Origin: Opitutaceae bacterium
GTDB lineage: Bacteria; Verrucomicrobiota; Verrucomicrobiia; Opitutales; Opitutaceae
Direction of reading: 5' to 3'
DNA: 64,000 nucleotides
Assembly (NCBI GenBank): GCA_028691845.1
Contig: JAQUYL010000003.1
Span: 103,862-167,861, forward strand
Position numbers and translations under genes: made by a program. Position 1 is the stretch's first letter, and every line of letters begins with the position of its first letter. A model generated the notes under the pieces. That model saw only the letters and a program-made list of their open reading frames with translations. It searched no databases and had not been told where the DNA came from. Positions 26,381 through 35,689 of the stretch are shown piece after piece.

Positions 26381-27770
26381 GGACGGGGTCGGAGGCAGAG
26401 GGTTCGAGCGCGGTCTCGAGGTGGTAGCGGCGGCTGCCTTTCATGAACACGGTGCCGGTGAACCCCGCGAGGCGGGCCCGCACCGGTTGCAGATCAGCGA
26501 TGATGGCGATCTGGGCGGCCGCATGGCCGCTGGCGATCGCCCCGGAGCGCACCGCAGCCGCCTGGTCCCCGAGGAGGAATAGAAAATCGCCGGGCCGCAG
26601 GTGCAGGGAACGGCCGAGCTGGCGGTGATAATCGGCCGAGCCCGCGCCCAGTTCCTCCATGCATCCGAGCACGTAGAGCCGCGGCTGATGGGCAGGCGCC
26701 ATGCCCATAAAGGCGTCCAGAGCGTCGGCCATCGACGCCGGGCTGGCATTGTAGAAATCACAATAGCAGGTCGCCCCGCCGATCCGGCGCTGTTCGCCGC
26801 GCCACGGGACCGGCTGCCAGGCTCCGAGCCGCTGCTGGATGACTTCGGGGTTCACGCCGAGCCAGAGTGCCGCAGTCAGGGCGAGAACGACGTCCTGCGC
26901 TATGCCTTGCGACACGCGCCGCAGCGTGAAATGCAACGGTGGCGGCGGGCCGTAGGCCAGGGCAATGGAGGTCTCGTCGACGCGCTGCGTGATGGCATAA
27001 TAGACCCGGTCCGGCGGCGGCGCGGACCGACGCGCCACCCCGGCGGGTTCGATCACCAGCCGGCGCACATTGAGGCCGGCAAAGGCGCTGAATTCGGCGC
27101 ATGCCTGCGGGAACAGCGCGATCCCGCCTGGTCGCACGGCCGCAGGCAGCAGGGCCTTTTCCCGGGCCACCCCGTCGACCGTGCCCAAGGCGTCGAGATG
27201 CGCGGGAGCAACGAGGGTGATGAGCGCCACATCGGGCGCGATCATGCGCGCCAGCGGCGCCATTTCGCCTGGGGCGCTGATCCCGGCCTCGACGACTGCA
27301 AACTGATGCTGTGCCGGTTCGAGGCGCGTGAGTGTCAGCGGCACCCCGATCTGGTTGTTCAGGTTGCCCTCCGTGGCGAGCACGGCCGGCGCCCCTCCGA
27401 GCAGAAGGGCAAGCAGGTCCTTCGTTGAGGTCTTGCCGGCGCTGCCCGAAATGCCGATGACCGACCCCGGGAACTCCCGGCGATGCTCGCGCGCGATGGC
27501 TTGAAACGCGGTCAGCGGGTTCGGCACCACGAGCTGCGGCAGCGGCACCGCGGGATTTTCCCGGCTGACAATCGCGGCGGCGGCGCCGCGCTCCCGGGCC
27601 TGGGCCAGAAAATCGTGCCCGTCGCGCCGGTCAGTCCTGATCGCCACAAACACCTGGCCGGGGGAAAGCTGTCGAGTATCCTGCGTAAAACCGGACATCG
27701 TTTCTCCCGGGGGACGGGTCCACCAGCCGCCCGTGGCGGCGGCGATTTTTTCTGGGGAGAACGCGGGCAT
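26373..27770 (-). CDS. murF: UDP-N-acetylmuramoyl-tripeptide--D-alanyl-D-alanine ligase
   Basis: 465 residues from the ATG at 27770 (MPAFSPEKIAAATGG), 10 nt after the murE stop; the frame extends into murE but the homology does not. It adds D-Ala-D-Ala to the stem tripeptide. Motifs: DTRQLSPGQVFVAI, ISGSAGKTSTKDLLA (P-loop with SAGKTST), NLNNQIGVPLTL, VVEAGISAPGEM (many MurF have MGxxxxGE) and YCDFYNASPASMADAL (usual D-x-YNANP, here YNASP). Near the end VFMKGSRRYHLE corresponds to the conserved KGSR. Confidence 0.94.
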   Translation of the reverse strand: MPAFSPEKIAAATGGWWTRPPGETMSGFTQDTRQLSPGQVFVAIRTDRRDGHDFLAQARERGAAAAIVSRENPAVPLPQLVVPNPLTAFQAIAREHRREFPGSVIGISGSAGKTSTKDLLALLLGGAPAVLATEGNLNNQIGVPLTLTRLEPAQHQFAVVEAGISAPGEMAPLARMIAPDVALITLVAPAHLDALGTVDGVAREKALLPAAVRPGGIALFPQACAEFSAFAGLNVRRLVIEPAGVARRSAPPPDRVYYAITQRVDETSIALAYGPPPPLHFTLRRVSQGIAQDVVLALTAALWLGVNPEVIQQRLGAWQPVPWRGEQRRIGGATCYCDFYNASPASMADALDAFMGMAPAHQPRLYVLGCMEELGAGSADYHRQLGRSLHLRPGDFLFLLGDQAAAVRSGAIASGHAAAQIAIIADLQPVRARLAGFTGTVFMKGSRRYHLETALEPSASDPVHA

Positions 27771-27780
27771 GGGAGTGGGC

Positions 27781-29268
27781 TCAGGCAGGCTTGATGCTCT
27801 TGATGGCGATGAGCTCGCGCACGACCTGCCGGTCGTCGAAGGGAATGACCGTATCGGCGAATTCCTGGTAAGTTTCGTGACCCTTGCCGGCGACGAGCAG
27901 GCAGTCGCCCGCGCGGGCGGCGTCAAGCGCCAGGCTGAGGGCGCGCCGGCGGTCGTCCACAAAGGTGATTTTGTCCGGGTCCCTCACCCCGGCCTTCATG
28001 TCGGCGAAGATTTGCGTGAGGGCCTCTGCGCGCGGGTTGTCTGCGGTCGCCCAGGTGTAGTCGGCGAATTCCTGCACGGCGGCGGCCATCAGCGGCCGCT
28101 TGGAGCGATCGCGGTTGCCTCCGCAGCCGAAGACGACAAGAAGCCGGCCGGGTGTGATCGCGCGCAGCATGCCCAGGGTGTTGCGCAGTGCATCGTCGGT
28201 GTGGGCGTAATCCACCAGCACATTGTAGGGCTGGCCCTGCTCGATGCGCTCCATGCGGCCTGGCACGCCGGCAAAGCTCTTGAGTCGCGGGGCGATCACC
28301 ATCGGATCGCGGCCGAGCACCCAGGCGGCGGCGAACGCCGCCAGCAGGTTGCTGACGTTGTAGCGGCCGATCAGCGGGCTCTCCACCTCAAGCGCTCCGC
28401 CTGCCCAGACGAGCCGGAAGCGCGTGTTCTTGAAATTGAGCCGAATGTTCTCGGCGCGCACCTGGGCGTCGGGCGCCTCGCCAAAGGTCACCAGCCGGAC
28501 CGGGGACGGCACCAGGGCGGCGAGCTCGCAGCCATAGGGGTCGTCGAGGTTGACCACAGCCGCCTTGGGTGCGCTGCCCGTTGCGCCGCTGAAGCAGCGC
28601 GTCTTCACCTCGAAATAGGCATCGAGCGTCTTGTGGTAGTCGAGGTGGTCGCGGGTGAGGTTGGTGAAAACGGCCACGTTGAACTGCATGCCGCGCACGC
28701 GATGCTGGTCGATGCCGTGCGAGCTCACCTCCATGACGGCCTGCCGGCAGCCGGCGTCACGGATCTGCGCGAGCATTCCGTAAAGCTCGAGCGATTCCGG
28801 CGTCGTCCGGTAGGACGGCACGGTGCGGGCGCCGAGATCGTAGTTGATGGTGCCCAGCAGGCCGACCCGCTGGCCGGCGTCGCTCAGGAGATGCTTCAGC
28901 AGGTGCGTGACCGTGGTCTTGCCATTCGTGCCGGTGACGCCGACGAGATCGAGCGCGCGATCAGGAAAATTGTAATAGCGTTGCGCCACCTGCGCCAGCA
29001 CCAGGCGGGGATCCGCCACCTGAAGGTAGGTGACCTTCGCGGCGGTGGCGGCGGGCATCCGGGGGGTGACGATGGCCACCGCGCCGCGGTTAACCGCCTC
29101 GTCAATGAATGAGGCGCCGTCGCTGCGCCGGCCGGGCAGCGCGAAAAAAACATTGCCGGGCATCACGCGTCGGCTGTCCATGGCGAGACCGGAAATGGGA
29201 CGGTCCAGGTCGCCCTTGACGGCGAGGCAGTCGGCGGCGGAAAAATATTCGGATAGTTTCGGGGCCAT
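27781..29268 (-). CDS. murE: UDP-N-acetylmuramoyl-L-alanyl-D-glutamate--2,6-diaminopimelate ligase
   Basis: 495 residues from the ATG at 29268, which matches the E. coli enzyme length. A GTG at 29373 overlapping the ftsI stop (GTGA) would add 35 residues and is a possible alternative. Motifs: MDSRRVMPGNVFFALPG, GVTGTNGKTTVTHLL (P-loop), YRTTPESLEL, EVSSHGIDQHRV, NLTRDHLDYHKT, DYAHTDDALRN and ADNPRAE. The DNPR motif (near residue 408) is diagnostic for meso-diaminopimelate rather than lysine, so this organism has DAP-type peptidoglycan. Confidence 0.95.
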   Translation of the reverse strand: MAPKLSEYFSAADCLAVKGDLDRPISGLAMDSRRVMPGNVFFALPGRRSDGASFIDEAVNRGAVAIVTPRMPAATAAKVTYLQVADPRLVLAQVAQRYYNFPDRALDLVGVTGTNGKTTVTHLLKHLLSDAGQRVGLLGTINYDLGARTVPSYRTTPESLELYGMLAQIRDAGCRQAVMEVSSHGIDQHRVRGMQFNVAVFTNLTRDHLDYHKTLDAYFEVKTRCFSGATGSAPKAAVVNLDDPYGCELAALVPSPVRLVTFGEAPDAQVRAENIRLNFKNTRFRLVWAGGALEVESPLIGRYNVSNLLAAFAAAWVLGRDPMVIAPRLKSFAGVPGRMERIEQGQPYNVLVDYAHTDDALRNTLGMLRAITPGRLLVVFGCGGNRDRSKRPLMAAAVQEFADYTWATADNPRAEALTQIFADMKAGVRDPDKITFVDDRRRALSLALDAARAGDCLLVAGKGHETYQEFADTVIPFDDRQVVRELIAIKSIKPA

Positions 29269-29369
29269 CTTGAAAATACGCGAAGCCAGTCGAGCCGGAC
29301 GGCGGGTGCGCTGCAGCGGGTGGGCGCGGAAGGCGGCGATCAACGGGTAATTGGGCGTAAGATAGCCGA

Positions 29370-31160
29370 TCACCGAGCGCCTCCTTCCACGGCGAAGTAG
29401 TTGCGACGGACACCGGACACCGGCTTGATGTCGAGATATTGGACGAGTTGTTCGCCGATGCGCTTGAAGGCGGGCGCGGCGACCGCTTTGCCGTAGGCGA
29501 TGCCTCCATGGGGCATTTTGGCATCGTCGACGATGACAGAAAGCACGACCTCGGGGCGGCTGGCGGGAAAGAAGCCAATGAACGACGCCACGTGGCGCGT
29601 GGATGAATATTTTCCGTCGATGATCTTTTGCGTGGTGCCGGTCTTGCCCGCCACCTCGAAGTTCGGGATGGCCGCCTCGGGTGCCGTGCCTTCGGCGGAC
29701 GCCACCTTGGCGAGCAACTGGGCCATCGTGGCGGCGGTGGAGGTGGCCAGCACGCGATGCCGGATTTCCGGGACCATGCGGCGCACGACCGCGCCGGTAG
29801 GATCGCGGATTTCCTTGACGAGCTGCGGACGCAGCAGCACGCCGCCATTGGCGATGACGCTCATGGCATAATGGATCTGGAGCGGCGTCGCCGCCACGGC
29901 GTGTCCCATCGGGAGCCGGGTGATGGTCAGGCCGTCCCAGCGGGAGGGCGGTTCCAGGAGACCGCGCACCTCGCCTCCCAGCGGGAAACCGGTGGGCTGG
30001 CCGAAGCCGAACCGCCGCACATAGTCGTAGAGCCGGTTCTCCCCGAGCAGCAGCCCCAGATGGGCCGCGCCGCGATTGCTCGAGTGCGCCACGATATCGG
30101 CCACGGTGAGCGTCTGGAACGGATGATCATCCTTCGACAGCCGCAGTGTGCGCCCGTGGTATACGACGGTCGGGCTGCCGCAGTCGAAGCTCGAGACCGG
30201 GGTGACTAGCTGCTCGTTGAGGGCGGCGGACGCCGGCACGATTTTGAAGGTCGAACCGGGCTCGATCACGTCCGTCACAGCGCGGTTGCGCTGCACCTCG
30301 AACGAGACCTTGTTGAATTCGTTCAGGTCGAAGGTGGGATGGCTGGCGAGCCCCAGGATCGCGCCGGTTGCGGGATCGCTGACGATGATGGTGGCGAAAT
30401 TCGGGGAGTACTGGGCGGCCAGATGGCGCAGCTCCTCCTCGATCATGTGCTGGATCACGGAATCGATCGTAAGGACAACGTCATAGCCGTCCTGCGCGGG
30501 GACCTCCCGCGAGCGGAATTGCGCGAGCTCGCGCCGGGCGCCGTCCTTTTCGGATTCGATCCAGCCGTCCTGCCCGCGGAGATAGAGGTCGAAATGGCGC
30601 TCCACCCCGGTGACGGGCACCTCCTCCTTGTTGATGTAACCGAGCACATGCGCGGCCAGCGACCCGCTCGGGTAGACGCGGCGGTAATTGCGCGTGCCGT
30701 AGACGCCGCGGATATGCAGCGATTGCACCTGGTCGTAGGTTTTGTCGTCCAGTCCCTCGCATATCTTCACATACTGCACAGGGCGGGTCCTGCCGTCGCC
30801 ATCCACCACCGCCGGCGGCCGCCGGCGGAGCGTCTCGGCGAGCTGGGCCTCGGGAAGACGGAGCAGGCTGGCCAGCTTGGGCCAATTGGCCTCGTCTTCC
30901 GGACGCATGACCTGGGGATCAAAACCGAGCTCGATGTAGGGACGACTGGCGGCGAGGAGGCCGCCATGGGTATCGAGAATGACGCCGCGGCGCGCATGCT
31001 CAATCACGACCTGGTGACGAGCCTTTTCGATGAGTTTGAGCAGATCATCGCGATCGACCACGTGCAGGAAGACCAGACGCACCGCCACGCATACAAAGCA
31101 GCTCAGCACCCCCAGGCCAAGCAGGGTCATGCGTGCATTGGAGGCAAAGCCCTTAGACAT
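29370..31160 (-). CDS. ftsI: Septal peptidoglycan transpeptidase FtsI (class B penicillin-binding protein)
   Basis: 596 residues. A short cytoplasmic tail, one membrane helix (MTLLGLGVLSCFVCVAVRLV), the PBP dimer/pedestal domain (about 50-250), then the transpeptidase domain with EPGSTFK (active-site Ser near residue 300), SSN near 358, and AGKTGTTQK near 503. It crosslinks septal peptidoglycan with FtsW. The start is 3 nt after the ftsL-like gene, as usual in dcw clusters. There is no PASTA domain. Confidence 0.95.
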   Translation of the reverse strand: MSKGFASNARMTLLGLGVLSCFVCVAVRLVFLHVVDRDDLLKLIEKARHQVVIEHARRGVILDTHGGLLAASRPYIELGFDPQVMRPEDEANWPKLASLLRLPEAQLAETLRRRPPAVVDGDGRTRPVQYVKICEGLDDKTYDQVQSLHIRGVYGTRNYRRVYPSGSLAAHVLGYINKEEVPVTGVERHFDLYLRGQDGWIESEKDGARRELAQFRSREVPAQDGYDVVLTIDSVIQHMIEEELRHLAAQYSPNFATIIVSDPATGAILGLASHPTFDLNEFNKVSFEVQRNRAVTDVIEPGSTFKIVPASAALNEQLVTPVSSFDCGSPTVVYHGRTLRLSKDDHPFQTLTVADIVAHSSNRGAAHLGLLLGENRLYDYVRRFGFGQPTGFPLGGEVRGLLEPPSRWDGLTITRLPMGHAVAATPLQIHYAMSVIANGGVLLRPQLVKEIRDPTGAVVRRMVPEIRHRVLATSTAATMAQLLAKVASAEGTAPEAAIPNFEVAGKTGTTQKIIDGKYSSTRHVASFIGFFPASRPEVVLSVIVDDAKMPHGGIAYGKAVAAPAFKRIGEQLVQYLDIKPVSGVRRNYFAVEGGAR

Positions 31161-31163
31161 GGT

Positions 31164-31562
31164 TCAACGCGAATTGGCGGCGGCGGAGAGACGGAAGACG
31201 ACCGGTCCGGAAGCCACGGACAGAACCTCCTGATTGCGCTTGGCCATCAGGATCATTTCCGGCGAAACCTCGACGCGCTGCACCTGCTCCTCCCGTGGCC
31301 GCAGGAGGCCTAGGCGCATGAGGTCGTTCTGCCGCAACAGGGACTCGGTGCTGTCGGCCATGGCGATCTCGGCATTCACCTCGTCCAGCCGGCGGTCGAG
31401 ATCGGCGATCCGCCGCTCCAGGAGCTTGTTGCGGTTGGCTGTCTGGGAAATTTCCTGGCGCACCCACACCGCACCGAGTCCGATGGAGCCGGCAAAGACG
31501 AGCAGTGTCAGGATCAGGGCGATCAACCGGTTGGGCATGGCAGGGGCGGAGGGGGTTCTCAT
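31164..31562 (-). CDS. FtsL-like division protein
   Basis: 132 residues. A short N-terminus, a membrane helix (LIALILTLLVFAGSIGLGAVWV), and a heptad-rich coiled coil (RNKLLERRIADLDRRLDEVNAEI), then an extracytoplasmic tail. This is the FtsL/FtsB topology. FtsL is poorly conserved in sequence; the call relies on size, topology and position between rsmH and ftsI. No leucine zipper as regular as in E. coli FtsL is visible. It ends 3 nt before ftsI. Confidence 0.75.
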   Translation of the reverse strand: MRTPSAPAMPNRLIALILTLLVFAGSIGLGAVWVRQEISQTANRNKLLERRIADLDRRLDEVNAEIAMADSTESLLRQNDLMRLGLLRPREEQVQRVEVSPEMILMAKRNQEVLSVASGPVVFRLSAAANSR

Positions 31563-31575
31563 GGCAAACGGATGA

Positions 31576-32496
31576 CTAGAGTTTGCGCAGGCCCCGGAGT
31601 TTGGCGGAGCGGCTGCGCGGATTGGCGGAAATTTCCGATGCGGAGGGAGTGAGCGGACGGCGGGTCAGGAGTTCCGCAGATTTCGTGCGATCCTGCTGCG
31701 GCGTGGCGTCGTTCTTGTCCACCGGCAGGCCGGCGGCATGGCGGAAGAATCGCTTGACGAGTCGGTCCTCGAGCGAATGAAAGCTGATGACGGCCAGCAC
31801 GCCGGCCGGTGCGAGCCGGGCAAAGGCCGCCGGCAGCGCGCGCTCCAGGGCGCCGAGTTCGTCGTTGACCGCGATGCGGATGCCCTGAAAAGCCCGCGTC
31901 GCAGGATGGATTTTCGAGGCATGGCGATCCCGCGCCGGAATGGCCGCGGCGATCAACTCGGCCAGCGGCACCGTCCGGCGCAATGCACCCGTGCCGCGGG
32001 CGTCTTCGAGGGCGCGGACCACGCGCCGCCAGTGCGTCTCCTCGCCAAAATCACGGATGGCACGCACGAGTTCGTCATGCGGAGCCCGCTCGAGCCATTC
32101 TCCCGCCGGCACTCCGCGCCGCGGATCAAGCCGCATGTCCACCGGGGCGTCGGCCCGAAAGGAAAATCCCCGCGCCACCTCATCGAACTGGAACGACGAA
32201 ACCCCCAAATCGAAGAGTATGCCCGCAAACATCCCGGGGCCGAACTGCGCGAGATCGCCAAAATCGAGATCGACCAGTTCAAACGCCGCGCCGAATTCCG
32301 CCCGCACCGTTGCCCCCCTCGCATGCGCCGCCGGGTCGCGATCGAGGGCGACGACCCGCACACCGGGCGCGGCTGCCAGCAATGCGCGTGTATGGCCGCC
32401 CCCGCCGAAGGTGCAGTCGAGGTAGACCCGTCCTTCCTGCGGAGCGAGCAACTCCAGCACCTCGTGCAACAGAACGGGTTGGTGTCCGGTGGGCAT
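31576..32496 (-). CDS. rsmH: 16S rRNA (cytosine(1402)-N4)-methyltransferase RsmH
   Basis: 306 residues from the ATG at 32496 ([17 protein letters not shown]). It methylates C1402 in the P site of 16S rRNA. Motifs: [13 protein letters not shown] (SAM binding, residues 29-40), [24 protein letters not shown]-type [19 protein letters not shown] and [15 protein letters not shown]. The second gene of the dcw cluster, also known as mraW. It lies 13 nt upstream of the ftsL-like gene. Confidence 0.96.
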   Translation of the reverse strand: MPTGHQPVLLHEVLELLAPQEGRVYLDCTFGGGGHTRALLAAAPGVRVVALDRDPAAHARGATVRAEFGAAFELVDLDFGDLAQFGPGMFAGILFDLGVSSFQFDEVARGFSFRADAPVDMRLDPRRGVPAGEWLERAPHDELVRAIRDFGEETHWRRVVRALEDARGTGALRRTVPLAELIAAAIPARDRHASKIHPATRAFQGIRIAVNDELGALERALPAAFARLAPAGVLAVISFHSLEDRLVKRFFRHAAGLPVDKNDATPQQDRTKSAELLTRRPLTPSASEISANPRSRSAKLRGLRKL

Positions 32497-32650
32497 GGGG
32501 CACGGGGATGGATCAATTGCGACTACGCACATGGGACTGGCTCCGCTGAGGTTTGCCGGCCCTCATCCCGAGCGCCGGGTGGCGACTCGCACGGATGACA
32601 GGGGCGAGTTTGGGCAGCGGTTGGAGGCGGATAATCGCGGTCTTCATGGC

Positions 32651-33103
32651 TCAAAGGCCGATGCGGCGCATCAGGTCGCCGAAGTTCTCACCCGCGGTGC
32701 TCTGATGCATTTCGTCCCAACGCTTCGGGCTGTAGATGTTGAAAGTATCGCCCATCCCGCCGAGCACCGCTTCCTTGGTGATGCCGGCGTGGTGCAGCAG
32801 GTCCGCGCTGACGCCGAACCGGCCCTGCTTGTCGAAGGTGAAAGAAAGGGCGTTGGCAAACAGCCGGGCCTTGACCGCCTGCGCATCGCGGTCGGAAAGT
32901 CTCATCTCCGCGATCTGCTGCAAGAGCCGGGCAACACGGGCCGGCGGCAGGACCGCAATGTAGCCATCCGGATGGGGAATCGCGAGGAACGTCTCCGTGT
33001 CGGAATGCGTCCAGCGCCAAAGCGACGGAATCGTGAGTCGATTCTTGTCATCGATGGAATGCCGGAAAAGTCCGGAGTATACATTTATGCCGGTGGTCGT
33101 CAT
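32651..33103 (-). CDS. mraZ: Transcriptional regulator MraZ
   Basis: 150 residues from the ATG at 33103 (MTTTGINVYSGLF). Two AbrB-like MraZ half-domains: YSGLFRHSIDDKNRLTIPSLWR (residues about 9-30) and LSFTFDKQGRFGVSADLLHHAGI (about 85-108), each with the DxxGR/DxKxR core. In other bacteria MraZ forms a ring, binds tandem TGGG-type repeats before its own gene and controls the dcw operon. Here TGGG repeats are present just upstream. It lies 154 nt before rsmH. Confidence 0.94.
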   Translation of the reverse strand: MTTTGINVYSGLFRHSIDDKNRLTIPSLWRWTHSDTETFLAIPHPDGYIAVLPPARVARLLQQIAEMRLSDRDAQAVKARLFANALSFTFDKQGRFGVSADLLHHAGITKEAVLGGMGDTFNIYSPKRWDEMHQSTAGENFGDLMRRIGL

Positions 33104-33110
33104 TGGGATG

Positions 33111-33156
33111 CCCAGTTCCCCAAAACGCCCCATTTCTCCCTTTTTTACCCCACCCA
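33111..33156 (-). promoter_or_regulatory. Candidate MraZ operator (TGGG repeats)
   Basis: On the minus strand five TGGG words occur just ahead of the mraZ start (at 33156-33153, 33152-33149, 33132-33129, 33122-33119 and 33114-33111), the last three at 10- and 8-bp spacing. MraZ of E. coli and Mycoplasma recognises three such words at about one helical turn. The site lies between the proposed promoter and the start codon, a good place for autorepression. Confidence 0.55.
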
Positions 33157-33160
33157 GTCA

Positions 33161-33189
33161 AGTAAACTCTCTCCTGAATTTACTCACAA
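33161..33189 (-). promoter_or_regulatory. Candidate promoter of the dcw cluster
   Basis: On the minus strand TTGTGA (33189-33184) and TTTACT (33166-33161) are separated by 17 bp, a reasonable sigma70-type pair. It lies about 60 bp before the mraZ ATG. The remaining 33190-33549 holds no gene I can support. Confidence 0.4.
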
Positions 33190-33549
33190 GTTGTTGGCAA
33201 GTTGACGGAAGACTCCATCAACTGATTTCACCATTGGGAGAAGTCGCGCCCCACTACGGCCAAAATGGACTCATTCCGTCGAATTTACCTGGCACGCTGA
33301 GGCCAATTAACCCGGCATCCACACACCCCTTATATGGGGCTTTTCTTGGCGAACACAGCTCACGCCCAATATGTGCCTCACTGGAACGCCAGTCGCGGAT
33401 GGAATGTGGCTATCTTTTACCGAAAACCGCGAACAAATGGGAAGCAGTTTGAGATCGGCTCAGCAACGGCAGCATTCCATCCGCACGATTGGCGGCGGAT
33501 GTTTCCTTCTTGGGAACCGACCGCGGATACTTAGCATGAAATCGATATT

Positions 33550-34866
33550 ATGTTCTCCCTCTTCGACATCGCCTTGGAAATCCTGGTCATCGTCGCCCTC
33601 GTGTGCGCGAACGGCTTCTTCGTTGCCGCGGAATTCGCCCTCGTAAAAGTGCGCGCAAGCCAGCTCCACCCGCTCGCGAAGACCGGCGGCTGGCGGGTGA
33701 AGTTCGCGCTCAAGACCACCGAGCACCTCGACGCCGCGCTCTCGGCCACGCAGCTCGGCATCACGCTCGCCAGCCTCGGTCTCGGCTGGATTGGCGAACC
33801 GTTCGTCGCGCACCGGCTGGAACCGCTGCTCACACGCTGCGGCATCGTCAACCCCGACACCGTCGCTTCGATCTCGTTCGCCGCCGGGTTCGGCGTGATC
33901 ACGTTTCTGCACATCATCTTTGGCGAACTCGCGCCCAAATCCCTCGCCATCCAGCGGGCCAAGGGTGTGGCGCTATGGGTGGCGGCCCCTTTGCTTGTGT
34001 TTTACTATGCCTTTTTCCCGTTCATCTGGGTGCTCAACGGCACTGCGAACCGCTGCCTCCGCTGGGCCGGCCTCCAGCCCACGGGCGAGGGCGAACACGG
34101 CTTCGGGGCAGAGGAACTCGAATACGTCTTCAGCCACGCGCGGCACTCGCACCCGGGCGACGCGCTCGTGAACAAACTCATGGTGCAGTCGCTCCGTGCA
34201 CGCGACACCACCGCCCAACAAATCATGCGGCCGCGCGATCAGGTCAGCGCCCTCTGGCTCGACCGGTCGTTCGCCGACAACCTGCGCATCGCCCAAGCGA
34301 GCGGCCACAGTCGCTTCCCCGTGTGCGATGGCACCCTCGACCGGGTCAAAGGCATGGTGCTCGTGCGCGAGTGGCTGTGGCAGATTCAGGCACTCGGACC
34401 AGAAACATCGTTCGCTCCGCTGATACGCCCAGCGCTGGAGTTTGCCTTGAAAACGCCCGTCCACGTCATGATCGAGCGCTTCCGCATGGAGCGAAGCCAC
34501 CTCGCCATCGTCCGCGACGACGAGCAAAAACTCGCGGGCATCGTGACTTTCGAGGACGTGCTGGAGGAAATCGTCGGTGACATCCGCGACGAGCTGGATA
34601 TCGGCCTTGGGCCCATCTATGAGCACAAAGGGCAGACCATCATCGTCAGCGGTGCTTTCACAATGCGGGAGTTGCAGGCCGAGACCGGCTGGCCATTTGA
34701 ATGGATCACGCTTGAAACCGTCGCGGCCTGGTTCGTGCGACATCTCGAACGGATGCCACCGCGCAACGAGACGTTTTCGATTGGAGACTATCGCTTCACC
34801 GCACTCGACGTGCACGGGGAGCGGATTCGCCGCGTCAAAATCGAAAAACCGCCACCAGCGGAATGA
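33550..34866 (+). CDS. CNNM/CorC-HlyC family transporter (hemolysin-like)
   Basis: 438 residues. Residues 1-190 form a DUF21/CNNM membrane domain (FFVAAEFALVKVRASQL, ATQLGITLASLGLGWIGEP, FGELAPKSLAIQRA); 205-335 hold a CBS pair (IMRPRDQVSALWLD; GHSRFPVCDGTLDRVKGMVLV; LAGIVTFEDVLEEIVGDI); 345-435 form the CorC_HlyC domain. CNNM proteins such as MpfA and CorC export Mg2+ or other cations at the inner membrane, controlled by nucleotide binding to CBS. Ion specificity is not readable. It is divergent from the dcw cluster and borders the osmotic-stress genes. Confidence 0.93.
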   Translation: MFSLFDIALEILVIVALVCANGFFVAAEFALVKVRASQLHPLAKTGGWRVKFALKTTEHLDAALSATQLGITLASLGLGWIGEPFVAHRLEPLLTRCGIVNPDTVASISFAAGFGVITFLHIIFGELAPKSLAIQRAKGVALWVAAPLLVFYYAFFPFIWVLNGTANRCLRWAGLQPTGEGEHGFGAEELEYVFSHARHSHPGDALVNKLMVQSLRARDTTAQQIMRPRDQVSALWLDRSFADNLRIAQASGHSRFPVCDGTLDRVKGMVLVREWLWQIQALGPETSFAPLIRPALEFALKTPVHVMIERFRMERSHLAIVRDDEQKLAGIVTFEDVLEEIVGDIRDELDIGLGPIYEHKGQTIIVSGAFTMRELQAETGWPFEWITLETVAAWFVRHLERMPPRNETFSIGDYRFTALDVHGERIRRVKIEKPPPAE

Positions 34867-35183
34867 TCGTCGCAGGGGCGGTGCCCCGGGGCTGGCACTG
34901 TCCAAGCCGGCAGGGGCCATGCCGACCGTCTGAAGGGAAGACCGGTTAGGCGCTTATATCCGGACATCCGGCGTGCCAAACTGTTTTTGGGCACCGCGAT
35001 CTGATACACTGATTCGTTGTGGATTTTCATATAGTTCTGCAAACCGCGCGAGCAGGAGAGAAAGGGGAGCCGACCGCCGGTCCGGCATAGAGATTCCACT
35101 TGCTGCGCCTCATTCCGGCGATAACCTAAACCTGCATTCCAGAAACAAACGCCGCGCGTTCGCGGCCCCTGCCCTCCCGCACT
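34867..35183. other. Intergenic stretch with no supported gene
   Basis: 317 nt between the CNNM gene and the usp gene. It begins with a small GGGGC-GGT-GCCCC stem-loop about 10 nt after the stop, possibly a transcript end, and holds an AT-richer patch near 34995-35040 (TTTTCATATAGTTCTGC) that may include the usp promoter. No confident -35/-10 pair. Confidence 0.4.
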
Positions 35184-35687
35184 ATGCCAGCCCGTCCATC
35201 CAGCCATCCACCCCGTTCGGTTCCTGCCGTGATCGGCCGCGTGAAAGCGTCCTATCCCCGGATCGCACGCCTGCTCGTACCGCTCGATTTTTCCGGACAA
35301 TCGCGTCAGGCCCTGCGCTATGCAGTGCCGATCGCGCAAAAATTTCGTGCCCGGATCATTCTCGTACATGTGATCCAGCCCACTTACCGCAATGCTCCCG
35401 GGGTGACCCTGCTGACCCTGGATTACGCGAAGCTGAAGCAGAAAGCCGAACGCCGGCTCGCCGACATGGCCGCCAGGCTGCTTTCCAAGGATCTACACGA
35501 GCGAAACATCGTGCGCATCGGCACACCGCACACCGAGATTCTGTGGACGGCCGGTACTTTGAAGGTGGACATGATCGTGCTCGCGACCCACGGCCGCACC
35601 GGCCTGAAACGATTCGTCCTCGGCAGTACGGCGGAGCAGGTAATGCGACATGCCGAGTGCCCCGTTCTCTCCGTGCGGCGCCGGTAA
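35184..35687 (+). CDS. Universal stress protein (UspA family)
   Basis: 167 residues with about 25 extra N-terminal residues; the fold starts at RIARLLVPLDFSGQSRQALR. The ATP-binding signature is ATHGRTGLKRFVLGSTAEQV followed by CPVLSVR, matching the G-x2-G-x9-G(S/T) pattern of ATP-binding Usp proteins. These cytoplasmic proteins are induced by stress. Its stop is immediately followed by the mscS remnant, as though a deletion had brought them together. Confidence 0.93.
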   Translation: MPARPSSHPPRSVPAVIGRVKASYPRIARLLVPLDFSGQSRQALRYAVPIAQKFRARIILVHVIQPTYRNAPGVTLLTLDYAKLKQKAERRLADMAARLLSKDLHERNIVRIGTPHTEILWTAGTLKVDMIVLATHGRTGLKRFVLGSTAEQVMRHAECPVLSVRRR

Positions 35688-35689
35688 AC

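Noticed and set aside
33334..33534. 66-codon open frame in the gap upstream of the CNNM gene
   Set aside because: No ribosome-binding site, no recognisable motif and GC-frame bias is absent; conservation would be needed.
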